Origin: Haemaphysalis longicornis
Lineage: Eukaryota; Arthropoda; Arachnida; Ixodida; Ixodidae
Length of the DNA: 64,000 nucleotides
Assembly: GCA_013339765.2 (NCBI GenBank)
Contig: CM023449.1
Location: forward strand, 19,896,955 to 19,960,954
Direction: 5' to 3'
Part shown: piece by piece, positions 1 to 10,372 of the stretch
Layout: the number at the start of each line of letters is the position of its first letter
Numbering within the stretch: the first letter of the stretch is position 1
The notes under the pieces: model-generated
Databases searched by the model: none
What the model was told of the DNA's origin: nothing
The model's input: the letters and a program-made list of their open reading frames with translations, nothing else
Translations under genes and position numbers: made by a program

Positions 1-769
1 TAGCCTAGGGGTATAATCATTGGTTTTGTAATGAACCCAGATTTAAGCGAATGGCAATATTTTTCTCAAGACCCGGGATTTTTTTTAATTGTAACATTTT
101 CTCTTAGCTCAGTTCTGCACATTCTTTTCATAAATAAAAGTGGTCTGGTATATTTTAGGTCAGTTGAAAGGTGGGGCGTGGCATATGAACATATTTGCGG
201 GCAAAACGCTTGCGGACAAAATGTTCGTGGACAAAAACGCTTATCCGCAAGCCAGTACAGGAAGAACTGTGTGCAGGTTGCAGCAGGGAGCCTGAAACCA
301 TGCGACATATTGTAACGGAGTGCAAATTAAGGTATCCGTCCAGTCCTCAGTGAGGGAGACCTCCAGCTTCCGGAAGCGCTTGGCTTTAAGGTTAACGGAA
401 AAGTGAACTGGACAGCAGTAGAGGTTAGAAAAAGAAGGTTAGAGTGTTGGTGGTAAAAGAGCAGAGAACAATCTAGGAAGACATGCAAACAAAGTAAGGC
501 TAGCACAAAAACTCCGTAAAGGTGTTTTTTCTTTTCTTTTTTGGCAAGGTGATTGTATACAGTGGCGTTACAACTAAGGTCACTGTGCAACACCACCCCA
601 TTACAAAGCGCAAGTGCCTAAGCATCATCATGGTTTAATTAACGATTTGCATTGTGCCGGATGCGCAGGGTTTGTACCAATCTTGGAACGGAATATTGCA
701 TTTACATCACCATAGCGACCGAGTGCTCGCTACCGCAACAAGCATGCTTCTCGTTAAATTTCAAGCCAC
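1..769. other. Unassigned DNA
   Basis: I see no convincing gene, terminal repeat or RNA here. Short open frames exist on both strands but lack splice context or family motifs, and frames at 31-315 and 66-308 overlap antisense. Confidence 0.5.
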
Positions 770-805
770 TTGGTGTTTCTATTGACATTCCATTCTTGCG
801 CACAG

Positions 806-1060
806 CCTGAGCCAGGTCTCACCGTCCTGCAGCGCAGCAGAGAGCTGTGCGGAGCTGCACTGGAGCTGCACTGGCCAAAGCTGCAGTGCAAGCAGGGTCT
901 TGTTCTGCCTGCTTGTGCCCTCAGGCTGCACACAGAGGAGGCTGAGCTCGCTGCACAGCTCGGCGCTGCCTGCTTTGCACTTCTGCCAATTGCGCCCGAC
1001 CCACACGTGGATGTGCTGCATCGACCTAGCCGGCACGCAGCCAAGCTGACGGAGGAAACG
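806..1060 (+). CDS. Candidate internal exon, unknown protein
   Basis: The open frame at 770-1132 contains a stretch bounded by a plausible splice acceptor (cattcttgcgcacag, ending at 805) and a fair donor (GTTAGT at 1061). Between them are 255 bases, exactly 85 codons, so the exon would be phase 0 at both ends. The peptide begins PEPGLTVLQRSREL and includes LPACALRLHTEEAEL and APDPHVDVLHRPSRH; it is leucine/alanine rich with two cysteine pairs and does not resemble any mobile-element protein I know. Composition is clearly more GC-rich than the flanks. It could be an exon of a tick gene with large introns, perhaps the same gene as the exon at 13033, or a degraded exon copy. I cannot name a family. 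The antisense frame at 779-1270 is longer but has no such splice framing. Confidence 0.3.
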
Positions 1061-1563
1061 GTTAGTTCCGCGCACGTGTTGCTGCTCTCTGCAAGCTTTT
1101 TTTTGGAAGGCCTGTTTCTTCATTTTTTGTAACGCTCTCCTGTGGTCACTGTAGCCGGGTAGGGGGTGATGAGTGTGCAAGCATCGCCTCCTGTATTTTT
1201 CAATGCCAAACACATCAGCCCAGACTGGCCAACCAAGCCCTCTCCTTCTACTCCGGCCACTCTCCCCCAATCGGTAGCCTTCCCAGCGCTTTAGTCACGT
1301 GACCCGTTCATCTTGGGGTGACGCGTGGCAGAAAGCGGTAATGTTGGTGGAAAGCGGCAACGCTGGCGCAAGTGCTGTTACTTTACCAATCTCAAACATC
1401 GATTGCCTTGGCAAACAGGCACAAGCCGCTCTCGATTTCAGTTACGGTTGCTTGATCCCGCTTCAGATTGGGGCCCCACCTTACGACATGTGGGCAGTGC
1501 AGGCATACCACTCACTCCCATTGGGAAGCGGGCAATGCATTTGGCATAGGCGATGGTGCAAGC

Positions 1564-1757
1564 CACCTGCCGCAGTGGCTAAGTAAAGCGTCGTGCTGCT
1601 GCTGAGCCTAAAGACGCGGGTTCAATCCCGGCCGTAGTGTCTGCTTTTCTGGTGTAGGCGAAAACCGAAAACGCCCGTGTGTTGAGTTTTCGGCACACGT
1701 CAATGATCCCCAAGAGGTCAAAATTAATCTCGAGCCCTCCACTATGCTGCACCTCCA
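1564..1757 (+). repeat. tRNA-derived SINE, old copy
   Basis: A diverged A-box region (gccgcagtggctaag near 1570), a B-box-like ggttcaatccc at about 1619, then the body motifs aaacgcccgtgtgt, gatccccaagaggtc and gagccctccacta match the better copies at 53507 and 56809. The (AATC)n tail is missing and no target duplication is visible, so the copy is old. I infer the Ruka-type SINE family of hard ticks from memory. Confidence 0.75.
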
Positions 1758-2872
1758 TGGCCAGGTGCAGCTTTGACCCATTAAGAATCTAAATTTGTTT
1801 GGTACAAGTTTTGTTCCCATCATCTCTGGCCTTTCAGCCACAATCCCATAATCTCCCATTATGACCATTTTTAGATTTGAGTATAAGGGCCCTGTACACC
1901 CGTATATCCCAGTTAAAAAAAAAATTGAAGGTCCACATGGACCTGCTGTAAACACAATCAGTTCAATTGGAACAATTGGGAAATGCAAATGGTTCCATTT
2001 GGAACAACTGTATTTTCGGCAGGTCCATTGTTTTTTTTACTGTGGTAACAGCTTTTAGTAAGCGCCATGCTCATCTCACACACACTTTAACCACAAGCTG
2101 TCTTGATGCGCGATGCTGGGGAATAACTTGTGCAGGTTGCCTTTAATGCGAAGCATCGTTACCAAATGTTAATGCAGAAACTCAACTGCCCTGTGTGATT
2201 TTGAAATATCTCTGTGCATGCCGATGCTGTTTTTGGCCACAAACATATGTGACCGCTGTTTGGGAGCAACCTCGTGTTACTAAAAGCCACTTTTTCTCTC
2301 AGCTTTTAATTAGTGGGAAATCACTATTTGTTTAACAGTTGTGCTTGAAATTTGTGAAGCCTTCCATATTGTCTGCTTTGCAAGTTGCTTTCGCAGGGGT
2401 TTATGTATGAAAGCAGCACACACCCGCATCAGTGTATTGCACAACTCTTTGCAAGAAGGAACGTATGTTGCTTCCGCAGAGTGTTTAAGTTTCGTCGCAG
2501 CCAAGCCACCTGTCAGTTCTCTTTAGCCTTTCCCTGTTGCATCGTAGAATAAGAAAGCCTGCCTCAAGCAAGAATTTTTCCGTACGCACGTCCTGTCATA
2601 TCATTGCCTTGACCTACCCCTGGCTGATTTGCGGAGTGGAGAGAGAAGTAGGGTCGAGATCCTTGTACCAGTTCCTTTCACATTCGTTGGGAGTGTAATG
2701 AGGGGGGGGGGGGGGGTGGTGCGGTTCCAGTCTTAATTCTTGTGGAGGGCTTATTCATTGCTTTTCCCCTTCCCCCTTCACAAGAGTCCTCAGTTCTATC
2801 TCCTACCTCCAGCTCCAGTGATTGCACTCAGGCCTCAATGCTGCCGCGCCCTATGCGGTACGCAAGGCCCCT
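1758..2872. other. Unassigned DNA with a G15 run
   Basis: No gene or repeat ends are supported. There is a homopolymer of 15 G at 2702-2716. The small frames at 2310-2504 and 2341-2526 overlap antisense and look random. Confidence 0.5.
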
Positions 2873-3268
2873 TTAAAGGGGTCATGAAGACAAAATACGT
2901 TTGTTTTATTGGAAAGATATCGTGTTCTATAGTTCCCCCAGCGCTTGTTCGGAAGCAAACGATGCTTTATTCACTGCGAAATTAATCAATTTAAGCTAAA
3001 ATTTTGATTCTCGCACCAAAACGTGTGTTTGAACGATGTTTGCAATGACATCATAAGAACAGGTCTTTCAGATAAACTTGGTGTGGAGCGGAGACTTGCT
3101 TACTGTTAGTCAACCTAGATGGCGCCACCACACTGCGGCAAGCTGTTTTCTGCCTTTGGTTTGTAACCATATTAAATGCAGAGCATTTCAGTAACTCACG
3201 ACGTCACCTGCGTTGACGTCCGTAGTCCGCACCGCACCCCTCCCTACTATATAAAAAAAATACTATCC

Positions 3269-3345
3269 GGCGCCCGGTTTCGATCCCTCGACCCTGCGGG
3301 CGGAACGCAATGTACATGGTGCTCTACCCACTGCGCCACAAAGCC
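3269..3345 (-). repeat. tRNA-like promoter module (copy 1)
   Basis: Read on the - strand the block holds an A-box match TGGCGCAGTGG and, about 40 bases later, a B-box-like GGATCGAAACC followed by GGGCGCC. The same block recurs at 13441-13516 (-) and 35205-35282 (+). It would suit RNA polymerase III transcription. It is not a functional tRNA: the stems do not close and flanks continue as element sequence. Confidence 0.6.
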
Positions 3346-3465
3346 GACACAGAATGGGACGCTACGAACGCGCCTTATATCGTTGACTCATTCAAATTAC
3401 TGCTGACGAGCGCTCTCTCGTCAGCAGTTGCCACAAGTGCAACAACATTAACGTAACGCAAACTA

Positions 3466-4098
3466 CCGTAATTACCCGATTCTAACGCGCACCTTTTTTC
3501 CTGAAAAATAGGTCGAAAAATCGCATGCGCGTTAGAATCGGATACGAAACCGAAACTGCCGAAACAACGGAAATTTGTTCTCGCCCATCGCAATCTCAAG
3601 ATGGCGCCAAAGCTTTTAGCAACAATTTTTCGGACGCAGGAAGCATAGGCGCCCAGGCTTTTCTATATCGGCGTTCACACAAATCGTCAAATCGTTCCAC
3701 TTGCGCACTTGATAACAGCAATGGCAGCAGCAGCTCTCGCGCGTTCAAAACGAGTGGTCGGCTGAAGCGTGCGCCTCTGGAGAAGTTCGCAGGATGGGCG
3801 TGCGAGGCGTGGGCCACGATTTCATCGATCATGGTTGAACGTTCGTTATGAAGTGTGGCATCGCGAACGCGCTTGACGGCATCAAGGACGAGATGTTGTG
3901 GTCAGCGGAGAGCGACGAGGAGGGAGATGGGTGAGATTACTTCGAGAAATAAATCGCCCGTGTATCTCGCATTCGTTTTTCTTGCTCACAAAGTTCCGTG
4001 CGGGTTACAATCGGAAGTGCAAGATTTTTCGGTTTTTTTCGCCAGGAAAATAGGGTGCGCGTTAGAATCGGGGGCGCGTTAGAATCGGGTAATTACGG
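3466..4098. mobile_element. TA-flanked MITE (Tc1/mariner/pogo type), nested
   Basis: Terminal inverted repeats begin CCGTAATTACCCGATTCTAA on the left and end with its complement at 4098, with TA at 3464-3465 and 4099-4100. The related element at 13335 carries an uninterrupted aactacttaac at the corresponding place, i.e. a single TA, so this is a clean insertion of 633 bases with TA duplication. An additional copy of the GCGCGTTAGAATCGGG motif lies just inside the right end. The open frame at 3525-3851 has no transposase motifs. Confidence 0.9.
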
Positions 4099-4234
4099 TA
4101 CTTAACGTCGTGCGCCCCCGGAAATGCTCTGCATTTGATCGTGCCCCTCGCGAGGGTGATGTTTCACTGCGTCTTCTCTCGGTCGCGGGACCGCGGCACA
4201 AGGCGCGGAGGCGCGGCACAACTCGTAGCACTTT

Positions 4235-4707
4235 CTTTGAAAAAGCGCCTCTAAAGCGCGGCAAATATGAATTTTTTTCTGCGACTCAGCAGTTCGTCCT
4301 TGGGGAGCATCGGAACAGACCATCCGGGTTGGGGACTAACCGTTCGTCCCCTCGCAGTTAGTCCCCAAAGGAACTAAGGATTGTGGCAGAGGCTGTTAGT
4401 CCCCCAAAGGACGAACTGTTAGTCCTTTTTGCTTAAGAGTGTACGATTGAGAGCGTTGGTCAAACGCCTTCGTTAGCCTTACATGTACTCTTAACGCAAA
4501 GTAACGGTAGCGTCGAGGCTTATCACGTGCAAGCAACACGAAACTCAAAAAAGCAAGGCTGCGAGTACCGTTGACGAAGTTGGAGCTCAAAGCTCAACGT
4601 TAGTCCTAAGGTGATGCCACCACATTGTCTCGTTCCTGTCGCGAAGCTAAACAAACATCAAGCGAAACGCGCGTTTCGGCCTCCTCGGCATTTAGCACGC
4701 TCAAATC
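4235..4707. repeat. Part of the first insertion, with inverted repeat
   Basis: This segment completes the DNA separating the first two parts of the split MITE. It contains an inverted repeat, AGTTCGTCCTTGGGG (4291-4305) against CCCCCAAAGGACGAACT (4401-4417), with further GTTAGTCC motifs between and after the arms, which would fold into a hairpin of about 130 bases. I cannot assign it to an element family. Confidence 0.5.
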
Positions 4708-5095
4708 AAACCTGGTTGGTTTTTGTTCATGGAGAAAATAATCGTTTCATGAAACACGGTGCTCGCTCGACAAATATGGTCACGTAAGACACCTTCGCTT
4801 GTGTCAATCGGCCAGTCTCGTCTGAGACAATCCCATAGCACCACAGTGCCGTGCATCTAAACAAAAAATAGTGCGCGCAGTACCAAAAGCAGTACGCAAC
4901 GGTACTTCTATGTTTACGTGTGCTTTCGTAACTTCCACTGTTTGTCCCACCATTCTTACTTCTTTAAAATTACCCCACCTTCCCGCGAGGGGAACCCTGT
5001 GGAGATGCGACGCATCTTGGGGGTTCACTTGCTGTTTCCGTTGGGTTGATTCTATAATTGCGTGAAACGTGTGAGGAACGCGTATGATGTATTCT

Positions 5096-5560
5096 TTATT
5101 TAACACGCGGCGTAACGTTAACGAAGACGGCCTTGTGGTCGCTGAAGTGTACGGGTAGTGGATGGTGAAGTAACGGGACCACCGTGCAATTTGCAGCGAA
5201 GATCAAGTCTATGCACGTGCCCCGTATCGTTGTTGGGGCACTAGTCGTCATGCACTCCAGCGAGTACTTGACCGCCATGTGACGCATGAACCAATCGTCC
5301 CTGCGCACATCCACGTTGAAGTCTCCGACCAAGAGGAACGGTGTGGTCGAGTTGACGCTGTAGTGAGACTCCTCCAACGCGTTGTGCACGTACTCTTCGA
5401 TTTGAGCGCGTGAGAGGTTGGGTGCGAGGTACACGGTCGTGACCGTAACGCTGCCACTGCCGATGGAGACCGCGCAGTGCTCACCCGTGCTAGACTGGCC
5501 CACTGCCACCGAGTGATGTTGTGGGGGGAAGGTGGGGTTGGTCAGCAGAATTGTTAGGCT
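5096..5560 (-). pseudogene. Orphan APE-type (EEP) endonuclease fragment
   Basis: The - strand frame encodes the C-terminal half of an exonuclease-endonuclease-phosphatase domain: FLLVGDFNVD about residue 59-68 of the listed 137, TTIRGTCIDLIF near 100, and VHFSDHKAVFV near 121-131, carrying the catalytic Asp/Asn and Asp-His pairs. The N-terminal half with the metal-binding Glu is missing. The stop codon overlaps an AATAAA signal (about 5092-5099, - strand), so the endonuclease was the last domain of its protein. LINEs place this domain before the RT, whereas Helentrons are known to encode it after Rep-helicase; together with the Helitron-like ends this suggests a relic of a Helentron. No Rep or helicase sequence is visible. 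Open frame continues upstream to about 5560. Confidence 0.7.
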
Positions 5561-5649
5561 CCATTCAACGCATCGATGGAAATCGGAACGCCGGTGCTGG
5601 AACGACCGCGGCTATGACGCAACGTGGCGCGGCTATGACGCAACACAAT

Positions 5650-5871
5650 CCACTTTAATCCAATCCAATCCAATCCAAGCCAAGCCAAGCCAACCCAATC
5701 GAATCCAATTCAATTCCCCTCGCGAGAGAGTGTTCGCTATCGGAGAGGAGAGGGGGTGAGCGGCGGAGAGCGCAGCTCGCGCGGCGAGGAGAATCGGGGA
5801 GGGGTGTGGACGGACAACAACAACGCCGTATGGATGGACAAGGCGAGTGAATGAGATGCAGTCGCATCTAA
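5650..5871. repeat. Right-end direct repeat, unit 1
   Basis: The unit begins in CCAAT/CCAAG-rich sequence, continues through gagagtgttcgctatcgg and ends in the hairpin plus CTAA. It repeats at 5930-6132 with few changes and in shortened form at 35312-35380. Confidence 0.85.
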
Positions 5872-5929
5872 TAATCTTTCTGAACTCGACTTATGATGGT
5901 TACGGACGAAACGAAATTATCTGTTTAAT

Positions 5930-6132
5930 CCAATCCAAATCCAAGCCAAGCCAACCCAATCGAATCCAATCCAATGCCCCTCGAGAGAGAGTGTTCGCTA
6001 TCGGAGAGGAGAGGGGGTGAGCGGCGGAGAGCGCAGCTCGCGCGGCGAGGAGAATGGGGGAGGGGTGTGGATGGACAACAACAACGCCGTATGGAGGGAC
6101 AAGGTGAGTGAATGAGATGCAGTCGCATCTAA
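5930..6132. repeat. Right-end direct repeat, unit 2
   Basis: Near-identical to 5650-5871 and ending in the same hairpin plus CTAA. The host MITE resumes at 6133 with aagaatgtgg, which fixes this as the outer boundary of the insertion. Confidence 0.85.
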
Positions 6133-7676
6133 AAGAATGTGGCCTAAATTTAAGCATGAATAGCTCGTTCGGAAAGCTTATAATTTCTGCCTAATTGGTG
6201 TTTGCTTTTTCCGGCCTCCACCAATCGCAGAGCAGTCTGGTATGACATCATAGGTTGTTGTCCTCATGTACCGCCGTACGCATGTGCGACGGTCACACGT
6301 GCTTGATTGTTAGGTCTTGGTGTGGTATAAAAGTGTTTTCGATTTTAATAAATCTTTCAGTTGATAATAAGTGCTGGTGTCGTTTTCCTTTCTCGTCCCT
6401 GTGTCTGTTTGCGCTTAAAGGGACCCATAAAAGCTTTGTGAAGGTGGCAATCAAATGCATTCAGGTTGTAGAACACATAACACGGGATTTTTGAGCCAAG
6501 TGTGAGCCCCATACGTTGTATGGATAATTTGTAAACAATTTTTGAAGATCGCCCTTCTCAGCTGATGAGCGCGCCGCCGCAGCGAGCCGACCGCGGCTGA
6601 CGCAACGGCGATCGCGGCTGACGCAACGGCGAGGCGCCCCCCTGATTCGGCCGATCGTCGGTCGCCGGCAATGTCACTGCCATTGGCTTCCGGTTGCTCT
6701 TCCTCCTTCCTGCGCGATCCCGAGGCCAAGGCGGGTCTGCAGCACGGTGTAAGAATATTTAGGTGCTGACACTGCAGCGCGCGGCGGCGCGGCCAGATCT
6801 TGTTCGCCGCTCCATTCGCTTCTCCGGAACGCCGCCAGAGTGCGCCCCGCCACGAGGGCCTGTCTGCTCGCCGAGCTACGGCAGCCGTAATGCAGGTGTT
6901 GTGGGATCGTTCGATGGAGCGGCGTGTACGTGAAGTTTTTAAATTGCAGACAGGCACAGACAGATTGAAAATGCTGTCGCCACCAAAGAATTTTGGGCTA
7001 CTTTCATTTTTACTCACAGAAACTGCAGCACTGCGCGGAACAGCAGCGAGAACGCGGTCGTGCGACCCTTTCGAGCTCGTTGTCGAAACGCTTCTATTGC
7101 GAATATTTTTTTTTGCTCATCCGCACGACTCCCGAGAGCGTGGTTACTTTACCGCATTTTAAAATAAAGGGTTGTGCTAAACGCACACGCTCGCTGTTTG
7201 GGCCGAAGGGCCTACGCGTAGCATAAAATGTTGCTTGAGCAGTGTAAATCGCCCAAGGTGTGAGGTGGTAATGCCCGCCGTGTAGAGAATATGGTGAAAT
7301 TCGTCCAACTGTGGTTCTTTAACGTGTCCAGAGACGTCAGTGACCCTTTCGTATTTCGCCTGTATCAGAAATGCTACCTCTATAGCTAGGCACACAACCC
7401 GCGATGTTTTGCTGTGTAGCGTGATGCCTGCGCCGTTGTATGCGCGATGGCCCGGAACGAAGCTAAACCAAGACAATACATATGCGACATTTTAATGGCT
7501 AAGGCACTGCAGTGCTGCCTACTCGACGCGAAAATGGTCAGTAAAAATATCCCTGGCGTTTCTCTATCAAGCTCGGCTTTCACGACGATACCGACGGTGC
7601 TGAGCGGTTGTCCATCTCACGGAAACACAGGCGTGCACGCCCAGATATAAAATACTGACGCGACTCTAAACTGGGA

Positions 7677-8669
7677 TTGGCGGATGTCAGCCACCCTCGT
7701 CCGGAAACTGTTCCTCAGGACATCCGCACGCTCATCAGGGTTGCTCCGCTACTGCGAAACATGCATCCTGAGCATCACGTACAGCGCAGACAAGCACGGG
7801 TACAATTCCTGCAAGGGAAGTACTCTGACCACCCGCATGTGCGCTTCACGGACGCGGCCCACTATGCGTCCCATCCAGCCACAGCAGTTAGTGTCATTGA
7901 CGGCTCGGGCGATGTCGTTCGCACTGCGACCGTAAAAACCAAAAACATCGTTTAAGACGAAGAAACGGCCATCGCACTGGCGATGACGTCTCCAACTTCA
8001 AATAGCCCACTTCATATAATAACAGACTGCCAGCAGGCATGCAGAAACTACGGCAACGGTCGGATCTCAATATGCGCTCTCCGACTACTAAAAAAGCACA
8101 GGGACACCCTAAACCCAACTGTACTAATATGGACGCCAGGTCACGCAGGGCTTGACGGAAATGAGCGAGCACACGCTACAGCCCGAGCATGCACCCTCCG
8201 GGCACCGCACCAGTCGCTCCGTGACCCAGAGCCTATCCAGCAGCAGTACCGTGCACTTCTGCAAAACCACCACCTTGCCAGATGTGCCTACCCACCACCA
8301 CACCAGAAGCTCACCCGAGAGGAGGCTGTATCCTGGCGGCAACTACAGACAAACACATACCCCCACCTTAGCTTCCTGCACATCATACAACCCACAATGT
8401 ATCCACCAACATGCCCACACTGCAGCGAACATCCAACACTGTACCACACCACGTGGGCTTGCCAAAACACACCAGCAGCCCCCATTATTCGCACCCCCAC
8501 CCTCGAGCAGTGGGAGGCTGCGCTGTGCAGTTCGGATCCTGAGGACCAGCGACAGTTGGTGGACCGGGCACGCAGAACCGCAGCCGCCGTAGGGGCCCTG
8601 GACTGAGGGCTTCTCCCGCTTTCAAGCGCGAACCTCTTTCGCTTCAATAAATGTTTCTCCACCACCATC
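7677..8669 (+). pseudogene. I-type LINE 3' end: RNase H and terminal zinc finger
   Basis: A single frame runs through 7677-8606, interrupted by one TAA at 7953-7955. The first part has the RNase H start RFTDAAHY, then after the stop DEETAIALA (motif with the catalytic Glu), HIITDCQQACRNY (second Asp) and LIWTPGHAGLDGNERAH (His and last Asp). A zinc-binding motif CPHCSEHPTLYHTTWAC follows, typical of the C terminus of such LINE proteins. About 60 bases of 3' UTR with aataaa (8646) end in accaccatca near 8669. No RT domain lies upstream, so this is a 5'-truncated copy, fairly young since it has only one stop. Confidence 0.85.
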
Positions 8670-9995
8670 AGTTTGGAATAATTGCAGTCGGCGTGGTAAG
8701 GCGACTTCGTCGACCACAAAATTCTCCACCGAACTTAGTAGGGTCAGGGTAAATTATACAGCTTTATAAACGTATTATGTTAAACCAAAATGTGCAGCGG
8801 GTAAAAACTGGGCCCGCGATTGCTGTATAAACTTAACCGCATCGCTGCCATGGCATACGGCGTGTGGTGTGCATGTGTAAATGCTTCTTTGAAAACACAT
8901 GGGAGATACCGGCATCGGTAGCCTCAATTATGTCTAATAAATTTGGAACTTGGGGTAACTGATTCTGTCGCACATTTTGACAAAAAAACTGCACGTAGAC
9001 AAGGGTGAATAAAGAAAAATACAAGAGCTCATGTTTCTGTTTCCTTTCTTTGCCCTTATCTATGCACGTTTTCTTTGTCAAAATTTGTGGAAGCCTCAAT
9101 TATTTCGTCCGGGGACCTTGTGACCTCCAGACTTTTGATATTGTGAGATTTTACTGATCAGGGAGCTCAATCGAACAACATAAGTGTAATACTGACTGCG
9201 ACATCAGCGAAAGAATGCAACTGGTGCCCGTGTTCTGTACGATTTGAATAATCCAATTTGGTTTTAACTTGCGGTGTCTATTATTTCCCACAGTGGCGTA
9301 TCCAGAAATTATTTTCGGGGGTTGCTATACGCCACAGGTAAAAAAATAAAAGAAATAGATCCTGCGGCGAGACAATTTTCGTTTTTCTGCTTCAGTAATG
9401 TCTGTGGTATTTGTTTCGTAAGCGTAATATCTGCACACAAATACGGATACGTATAAGAACCATACTTCTGAAAAACCAACATTCTTGTTATCCTGGTTTT
9501 TACATTTTAATATAAGGATTCGCTGTGTTAATAGCATTGCTCTGTCTAGGCTCTTGATTACGCATGTATACATTCAGCATAGGGATAAAAAAATTTTTGT
9601 TCCACGAAAGCCAAAATAGCCGTTATGTGTAACACATATTTTTAACTACAAGTCGCCTTTCTTGCTGGAGAAAACACAATGCATTACAAGTGTCGTTCGC
9701 AGAGATTTGCCATCGAAAAGCACATGGGCCGTGATATCCTGGCAGCGTCGCCTTGCTGTACCGCGTGAGTTCCCCAACGCTCACTGCGGCTGGTGCCGCA
9801 GTGATCGGTGACGAACACAACGTGGAAGCTGAATCATAATGTCTACTCCTCACTCTGGCAGCAGAAAACACCGAAACGCAGCGTGAATGACACGGAAAGT
9901 CAAGCACACCGCGTATCCACCGCAGCTGCGCCCGCTACTTCGCAAGCGATAGCCGGCCTCTCGTTCGCAGCGCCCCCGCGCCGCTGCGGTCTGCG
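8670..9995. other. Interior of the foldback element, unassigned
   Basis: AT-rich DNA between the LINE fragment and the right arm. I see no coding frame with family motifs and no paired element ends. Confidence 0.4.
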
Positions 9996-10372
9996 CATGT
10001 ACTAAGGGCGAACACGATCTGGCCGCGTTCTCCGCCGCGGCGGCCGGCGAGTGTCAACACCTAAATACTCTTACACCGTGGTCTGCAGCGATTGACGCGC
10101 GCCTAGGCGCAGGAATGTAGCAAGCGGAGAACGAAAGTCGAGCGTCGCGATGTCACATGGCTATTCCCAGTGTTTCCAGCTGCTTTGAAAGAAGCAGAGA
10201 GGGAGGAGGAATCGATCGGCAAGGGGGGAGAGGTGCATTGGCGCAGCTAATACTGAATGTAGATCAATAATTCCAATGGCATTGCATCGCTATATTGGTA
10301 CTACGCGACAATAAAGGCCTTTTGTAACTTTTACAAATAGCTTTTCTGGGTCCCTTTAAGTTTCACCAGAGT

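Larger units (their letters stand above)
3174..4234 (-). mobile_element. Helitron/Helentron-like non-autonomous element, copy 1
   Basis: The element matches 13335-13780 along its length apart from a nested insertion at 3466-4098, and shares a central block with 34835-35380 in the opposite orientation. Near each end lies the same self-complementary hairpin, AAATGCAGAGCATTT (at 3174 and, reversed, near 4119-4135). A tRNA-like block lies at 3269-3345. There are no long terminal inverted repeats and no visible target duplication, and a terminal hairpin followed by AA recalls Helitron-type 3' ends. No Rep/helicase frame is present. A composite SINE is an alternative. Confidence 0.5.
4970..6132. 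mobile_element. Helitron/Helentron-like insertion with duplicated right end
   Basis: The intact MITE at 37674 is continuous where this DNA sits, so 4970-6132 is an insertion. Its left part has the hairpin AGATGCGACGCATCT and matches 34835-34960. Two right ends are present, at 5871 and 6132, each with the hairpin AGATGC-agtc-GCATCT running directly into CTAA, which fits the CTRR terminus of Helitrons. The two right-end blocks (about 5650-5871 and 5930-6132) are near-identical direct repeats that include (CCAAT/CCAAG)n-like sequence. An endonuclease frame lies between the ends on the - strand. Confidence 0.6.
2873..6256. mobile_element. TTAA-type MITE, copy split by two insertions
   Basis: The left end starts with TTAA at 2873 followed by AGGGGTCATGAAGACAAAAT, the same terminus as the intact copy at 37674. 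Family sequence occupies 2873-3173, resumes at about 4708-4969, and resumes again at 6133-6256, in the same order and orientation as 37674-38345 of the intact copy. The right terminus is lost after taggtt near 6256. The gaps 3174-4707 and 4970-6132 are insertions. Because TTAA is duplicated at the ends of the related copies, I infer piggyBac-type mobilisation; no transposase is present. Confidence 0.8.
6415..10359. mobile_element. Long inverted-repeat (foldback-like) TTAA element
   Basis: TTAAAGGGACCCATAAAAGC at 6415 is mirrored by its near complement ending at TTAA 10356-10359. The arms also match deeper inside: cacggtgtaagaatattta and gcgcggccagatcttgttc (about 6744-6810) have inverted counterparts at about 10005-10090. 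The centre holds unrelated DNA, including the LINE fragment at 7677-8669. I infer one TTAA element enlarged by internal insertions. No transposase is visible. Confidence 0.65.

Noticed and set aside
7177..7476. Possible RT remnant upstream of the RNase H fragment
   Set aside because: No RT motif could be found on either strand between 7160 and 7670.
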